64,000 nucleotides of DNA, taken from NCBI GenBank assembly GCA_965243635.1, contig OZ251574.1, positions 3,906,001 through 3,970,000 on the forward strand. The letters are read 5' to 3'. Positions 60,809 to 64,000 of this stretch are shown here, one piece after another; positions within the stretch are counted from its first letter, which is position 1; each line of letters starts with the position of its first letter. The notes beneath the pieces are model-generated. The model made no database searches. It worked only from the letters and a program-made list of their open reading frames with translations, and had not been told where the DNA came from. Made by a program: the position numbers and the translations under genes. Source of the stretch: Rs1 sp000416275. Lineage in GTDB: Bacteria; Pseudomonadota; Gammaproteobacteria; Pseudomonadales; Balneatricaceae.

Positions 60809-61939
60809 TTACTTGTCAAAGTGAATCACTGTGCGAATACTTTTCCCCTCATGCATAAGATCAAAGGCTTCGTTGATACCCTCTAAGCCCATGGTATGAG
60901 TGATAAAATGATCCAGCTTAAATTCTCCTTTCAAATAGCGTTCCACATATTCTGGCAATTCAGAGCGGCCTTTAACCCCACCGAAGGCTGTTCCACGCCA
61001 GACTCGCCCGGTCACTAATTGAAAAGGTCTGGTTGATATTTCTTGTCCGGCCCCGGCGACACCAATGATCACAGATTCTCCCCAACCTTTATGGCAGCAC
61101 TCCAGCGCTGAGCGCATAGTGTTTACGTTGCCAATGCATTCAAAGGAAAAATCAACTCCACCGTCGGTTAACTGCACAATCACATCTTGAATAGGCTTAT
61201 CGTAATCTTTCGGATTGATACAGTCTGTCGCGCCGAGCTGTTTAGCGAGTTCAAATTTAGACTCGTTGATATCGATCGCGATAATCCGCCCAGCCTTAGC
61301 CATTTGCGCACCAATCACTGCCGACAAACCAATTCCGCCTAAACCGAAGATTGCCACTGTATCACCAGGTTGTACTTTTGCGGTATTTACCACCGCTCCC
61401 ATACCTGTAGTCACACCACAACCTAATAGGCAGACTTCTTCTAAAGGTGCCTCTGGATTGATTTTCGCCAGTGAAATTTCTGGCAATACCGTGTATTCAG
61501 AAAAGGTCGAGCAGCCCATGTAGTGAAAAATTGGTTGACCATTTTTTGAAAATCGGCTGGTGCCATCCGGCATCAAGCCCTTGCCTTGGGTCTCGCGAAT
61601 TTTTTGACATAAATTGGTTTTACCCGACTTACAAAATTTGCACTCGCCACATTCGGGGGTATACAGCGGAATAACATGATCGCCGACTGCTACGCTAGTA
61701 ACACCCTCGCCAATAGACTCGACAATACCACCGCCTTCGTGACCTAAAACCACCGGAAAGATCCCCTCTGGATCATCACCTGACAAAGTAAAGGCATCGG
61801 TATGACAGACACCAGAGGCAATAATTTTTACTCGTACTTCGCCTGCTTGAGGTGGCATCACATCAATGTCTTCAATGCTTAAAGGCTGACCCGCTGCCCA
61901 AGCTATCGCCGCTTTAGATTTTATCGTTTTTGCGCCCAT
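60809..61939 (-). CDS. frmA: S-(hydroxymethyl)glutathione dehydrogenase / class III alcohol dehydrogenase
   Basis: From MGAKTIKSKAAIAWAAGQP the protein has 376 residues. The catalytic zinc site is in CHTDAFTLSG and GHEGGGIVES. The structural zinc cysteines are CGECKFCKSGKTNLC (about 96-110), and the NAD site is GLGGIGLSAVIGA (about 199-211). SFECIGNVNTMRSALECCH and VSVGVAG-like blocks are class III-specific. It oxidises S-hydroxymethylglutathione made from formaldehyde to S-formylglutathione. No frmB or frmR is adjacent. An AAGGG site favours this start over the GTG at 61948. Confidence 0.95.
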   Translation of the reverse strand: MGAKTIKSKAAIAWAAGQPLSIEDIDVMPPQAGEVRVKIIASGVCHTDAFTLSGDDPEGIFPVVLGHEGGGIVESIGEGVTSVAVGDHVIPLYTPECGECKFCKSGKTNLCQKIRETQGKGLMPDGTSRFSKNGQPIFHYMGCSTFSEYTVLPEISLAKINPEAPLEEVCLLGCGVTTGMGAVVNTAKVQPGDTVAIFGLGGIGLSAVIGAQMAKAGRIIAIDINESKFELAKQLGATDCINPKDYDKPIQDVIVQLTDGGVDFSFECIGNVNTMRSALECCHKGWGESVIIGVAGAGQEISTRPFQLVTGRVWRGTAFGGVKGRSELPEYVERYLKGEFKLDHFITHTMGLEGINEAFDLMHEGKSIRTVIHFDK

Positions 61940-62080
61940 CACTATCACCCTTCTTAATCGTTTTTTAAGTTTCTAGCATGTATACAGATTTCATCCGAAA
62001 TGTTCAACCAATAGCTGATGATCAGTGGTACAGTTATATATATTTGTCGTAAATCTATAGATCCTTAAGGAAAAATAAAC

Positions 62081-63010
62081 ATGAAAGACTTTGATCGGAT
62101 TACAGTTTTAGGAGCGGGGACTATAGGGATGAGCTGGGCGGCATTATTTTTAGCCAGTGGTAGAGAAGTTACCCTCTATGATCCCGACGTTGATATTCAG
62201 CGCAAAGTACTGGCGTTTATCGACAATGCACAACCCACTCTAGAGGCTCTTGGTTGGAAAAATCCAGCTGACACGCAGCGCTTAATTTTCGACAACCAAG
62301 CTGAATCTGCGGTGCAAAATGCCCAGTTTATTCAGGAGAGCATCCCCGAGCGGCTGACTTTAAAACATCAGCTTTACGCCGCAATAGAACCTCATTTAGC
62401 GCAGCGGGCGATTGTCGCCACGTCCACCTCGGGTCTAGGACTTTCAGCGCTGCAACAAGGCTTCAAAGACCCCGCTAAATTAATATTGGCACACCCCTTT
62501 AATCCTCCACATTTAATTCCTCTAGTGGAATTGATGGGCAATGATGCAACAAATATGCAGCTGCTCACTCAGGCGGAGAATTTTTATCAGAGTATTGGCA
62601 AGCAAACCATTAGACTCAACCAAGAAATCCCCGGTCATATTGCCAACCGCCTGCAAGCGGCACTGTGGAGAGAAAGCATTCACTTATTGAAAGAGGGAGT
62701 CGCTAGCTTAGAAGATATCGATAAAGCGGTCGCCTATGGTCCCGGGCTGCGCTGGGCGGCACTCGGTCCTAGCTCGCTCTTTCATCTAGGTGGTGGAGAC
62801 AAAGGTATGGCTGGTTTTTGTGAACACTTAGCAGTGCCTTTTCAAAGCTGGATGGATGATTTAGGCCAGCCTGAGCTCGATTTAAGCACCATCAAATTAC
62901 TTACCGAAGGTATGGCATCTATCACCGCCAAAACCAGCACCGAAAAAATGCGCCTCAAACGCGACAAACTGCTGGTTGAATTTATAAACAGCGTTCGAGC
63001 GCTGGAGTAA
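62081..63010 (+). CDS. 3-hydroxyacyl-CoA dehydrogenase family enzyme, L-carnitine dehydrogenase-like
   Basis: The 309-residue protein has GAGTIGMSWAALFLASG (Rossmann G-x-G-x-x-G, about 11-27), the NAD-binding Asp in VTLYDPDVD, ATSTSGLGLS, LAHPFNPPHLIPLVEL (about 138-153, catalytic His) and PGHIANRLQAALWRE. The size and the S-T-S-G-L block fit L-carnitine dehydrogenase/lambda-crystallin-like enzymes. It would oxidise L-carnitine or a similar 3-hydroxy acid. No cleavage gene is beside it, although a BKACE gene lies 21 kb away and a BCCT carrier 11 kb away. Single gene. Confidence 0.85.
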   Translation: MKDFDRITVLGAGTIGMSWAALFLASGREVTLYDPDVDIQRKVLAFIDNAQPTLEALGWKNPADTQRLIFDNQAESAVQNAQFIQESIPERLTLKHQLYAAIEPHLAQRAIVATSTSGLGLSALQQGFKDPAKLILAHPFNPPHLIPLVELMGNDATNMQLLTQAENFYQSIGKQTIRLNQEIPGHIANRLQAALWRESIHLLKEGVASLEDIDKAVAYGPGLRWAALGPSSLFHLGGGDKGMAGFCEHLAVPFQSWMDDLGQPELDLSTIKLLTEGMASITAKTSTEKMRLKRDKLLVEFINSVRALE

Positions 63011-63062
63011 ATCGCCTCACTAAAACTTATACAAAACCCCACTAAAAAACCATGCACTAAAC

Positions 63063-63247
63063 GAGAGCTCGGTAAAACGCTTCGAACCAAAAGCCGCAAA
63101 AAACCGGTACAATAGTGGAGTTAGTATGCCCTTCTCTTTAAAGGTGTAGCGCGCCTTTTTAATGGAAATTATAGTTATAGATGAGCACATTGAGGCGATT
63201 TTTAACCCCACATTCTCGAATTCAGTAGCTGTGCTGAAATCTGAGAA
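63063..63247. repeat. MITE-like element, family 2, copy 3 (degenerate)
   Basis: CCGCAAAAAACCGGTACAAT, AGTGGAGTTAGTATGCCCTT and GATTTTTAACCCCACATTCT line up in order and spacing with the interior of copy 1 (17356-17561). The terminal repeats are eroded. It fills most of the 335-base gap before mutS. Confidence 0.6.
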
Positions 63248-63345
63248 TAGAATTAAATAGATTATTAACTAATACTACGCTTTAATCACTAATTCCCGTA
63301 AAATCATCTTCATTTAAATTAACCCTTCGCTAAAGAAATCCATAT

Positions 63346-64000
63346 ATGACCGCTGCCGCTACAAGCCAACACACGCCAATGATGCAACAATACTTCAAGA
63401 TCAAAGCCGAGCATCCTGATCAGATCGTGTTTTATCGGATGGGCGACTTTTATGAGATGTTTTTCGATGATGCTAAGCGCGCCTCGCAACTGCTGGGAAT
63501 ATCACTAACCGCGAGAGGTAAAGCCGGTGGTGAGCCGATCCCGATGGCGGGATTCCCCTACCACTCTGCAGAAACTTATATTGCTAAAATTGTCCGCGCT
63601 GGCGAGTCCGTAGTGATTTGTGAACAAGTGGGCGATCCCGCTACCAGCAAGGGACCTGTCGCTCGTGAAGTGGTCCGTATTGTGACTCCTGGCACCTTAA
63701 GTGACGAGGCCTTTTTAGATGAACACAGTGACAATTTACTGATCGCTATCAACCAACAGCAACAACATTTTGGAATAGCGGTAGTCGATATCAGCACGGG
63801 GTATTTTAGCCTGCAGGAACTGGAGGGAGAAGAGGCATTACAAGGCGAATTAGAACGTCTAAAACCCAAAGAAGTACTGTTCAACGAAGACAGCGCTCTG
63901 GCGACAATGCTCCAACACTGCCAGGGGTTGAGATCTCAAGCACCTTGGCATTTCGAAGCGGAAACCGCCCGACGCATTTTGTGTCAACAATTTGATGTTC
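63346..64000 (+). CDS. mutS: DNA mismatch repair protein MutS (N-terminal part)
   Basis: The frame starts ATGACCGCTGCCGCT and runs off the right edge after 218 codons. The mismatch-binding domain I is complete: the FYRMGDFYEMFFDDAKRAS block contains the Phe-x-Glu (F-Y-E) that inserts at a mismatch. GKAGGEPIPMAGFPYHSAE, VVICEQVGDPATSKGPVARE, TPGTL and DISTGYF (domain II start) follow. No frameshift is seen. Confidence 0.96.
   Translation, partial: MTAAATSQHTPMMQQYFKIKAEHPDQIVFYRMGDFYEMFFDDAKRASQLLGISLTARGKAGGEPIPMAGFPYHSAETYIAKIVRAGESVVICEQVGDPATSKGPVAREVVRIVTPGTLSDEAFLDEHSDNLLIAINQQQQHFGIAVVDISTGYFSLQELEGEEALQGELERLKPKEVLFNEDSALATMLQHCQGLRSQAPWHFEAETARRILCQQFDV

Noticed and set aside
1..64000. 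tRNA or rRNA genes
   Set aside because: I saw no cloverleaf ends or rRNA signatures on either strand by eye. A covariance search would be needed to be sure.

Overview
The window is a stretch of a gammaproteobacterial chromosome, probably from a marine or aquatic member of the Cellvibrionales/Oceanospirillales-like groups (an inference; no rRNA or tRNA gene is present to place it). Supporting points are the conserved orders lptG-lptF / pepA-holC-valS and rpsF-rpsR-DUF2232-rplI-dnaB, a complete napEFDABC periplasmic nitrate reductase operon with an FNR-type site, an FMN riboswitch, a BCCT transporter, and the start of mutS at the right edge. Coding density is moderate. Many intergenic gaps of 300-600 bases hold repeats.

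Layout. 1-6.8 kb: the tail of an unidentified gene, chorismate mutase, two GST-fold proteins, two FMN-binding split-barrel proteins, a DUF2986 mini-protein, an ICMT-like methyltransferase and an SDR. 6.8-16 kb: a LysR regulator, then a seven-gene minus-strand nucleoside salvage operon (BMP-type binding protein, ATPase, two permeases, ribokinase-like kinase, nucleoside hydrolase and a 2-oxoglutarate/Fe(II) oxygenase). 16.5-20.2 kb: Sel1-repeat protein, RDD protein, and a divergent DJ-1/PfpI plus MocR-type regulator pair. 20.2-27.2 kb: an AT-richer accessory island holding two 461-base direct repeats around lysE, fic and a broken higBA, followed by an unfamiliar three-gene cassette (237-aa protein, 193-aa protein, ComEC-like metallo-beta-lactamase-fold protein). 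27.2-38.4 kb: lptG, lptF, pepA, holC, DUF3047, a YgjP-type protein, a GIY-YIG protein with a possible frameshifted extension, a methyltransferase and valS. 38.4-43.6 kb: an IS1380-family insertion and a BKACE/class-III aminotransferase operon with a divergent LysR regulator. 44-49 kb: napEFDABC. 49.4-52.3 kb: BCCT transporter, thioesterase, DUF1289. 52.4-57.1 kb: dnaB, a ribH2-type lumazine synthase behind an FMN riboswitch, rplI, DUF2232, rpsR, rpsF. 57.3-63 kb: a metal-exporting P-type ATPase with a divergent MerR regulator and a textbook 19-base-spacer promoter, Lrp/AsnC, class III alcohol dehydrogenase, an L-carnitine/3-hydroxyacyl-CoA dehydrogenase-like enzyme, and mutS.

What stands out. 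(i) The cassette at 24486-26865 looks like a co-transcribed functional unit of unknown role beside Fic and HigBA genes, and is the best candidate for an undescribed system. (ii) Two families of short non-coding elements with terminal inverted repeats (MITE-like) are scattered through the window: family 1 at about 2.8, 6.6, 15.9, 29.6 and 54.5 kb, family 2 at about 17.4, 20.2 and 63.1 kb. (iii) The island's direct repeat contains five small hairpins with a shared core, like a structured RNA or protein-recognition array. (iv) A GIY-YIG gene ends just after a run of nine A residues, where a -1 slip would add a long second domain. (v) A perfect 43-base palindrome lies between the FMN riboswitch and ribH2. 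All calls are from reading the sequence only; no database search was run.
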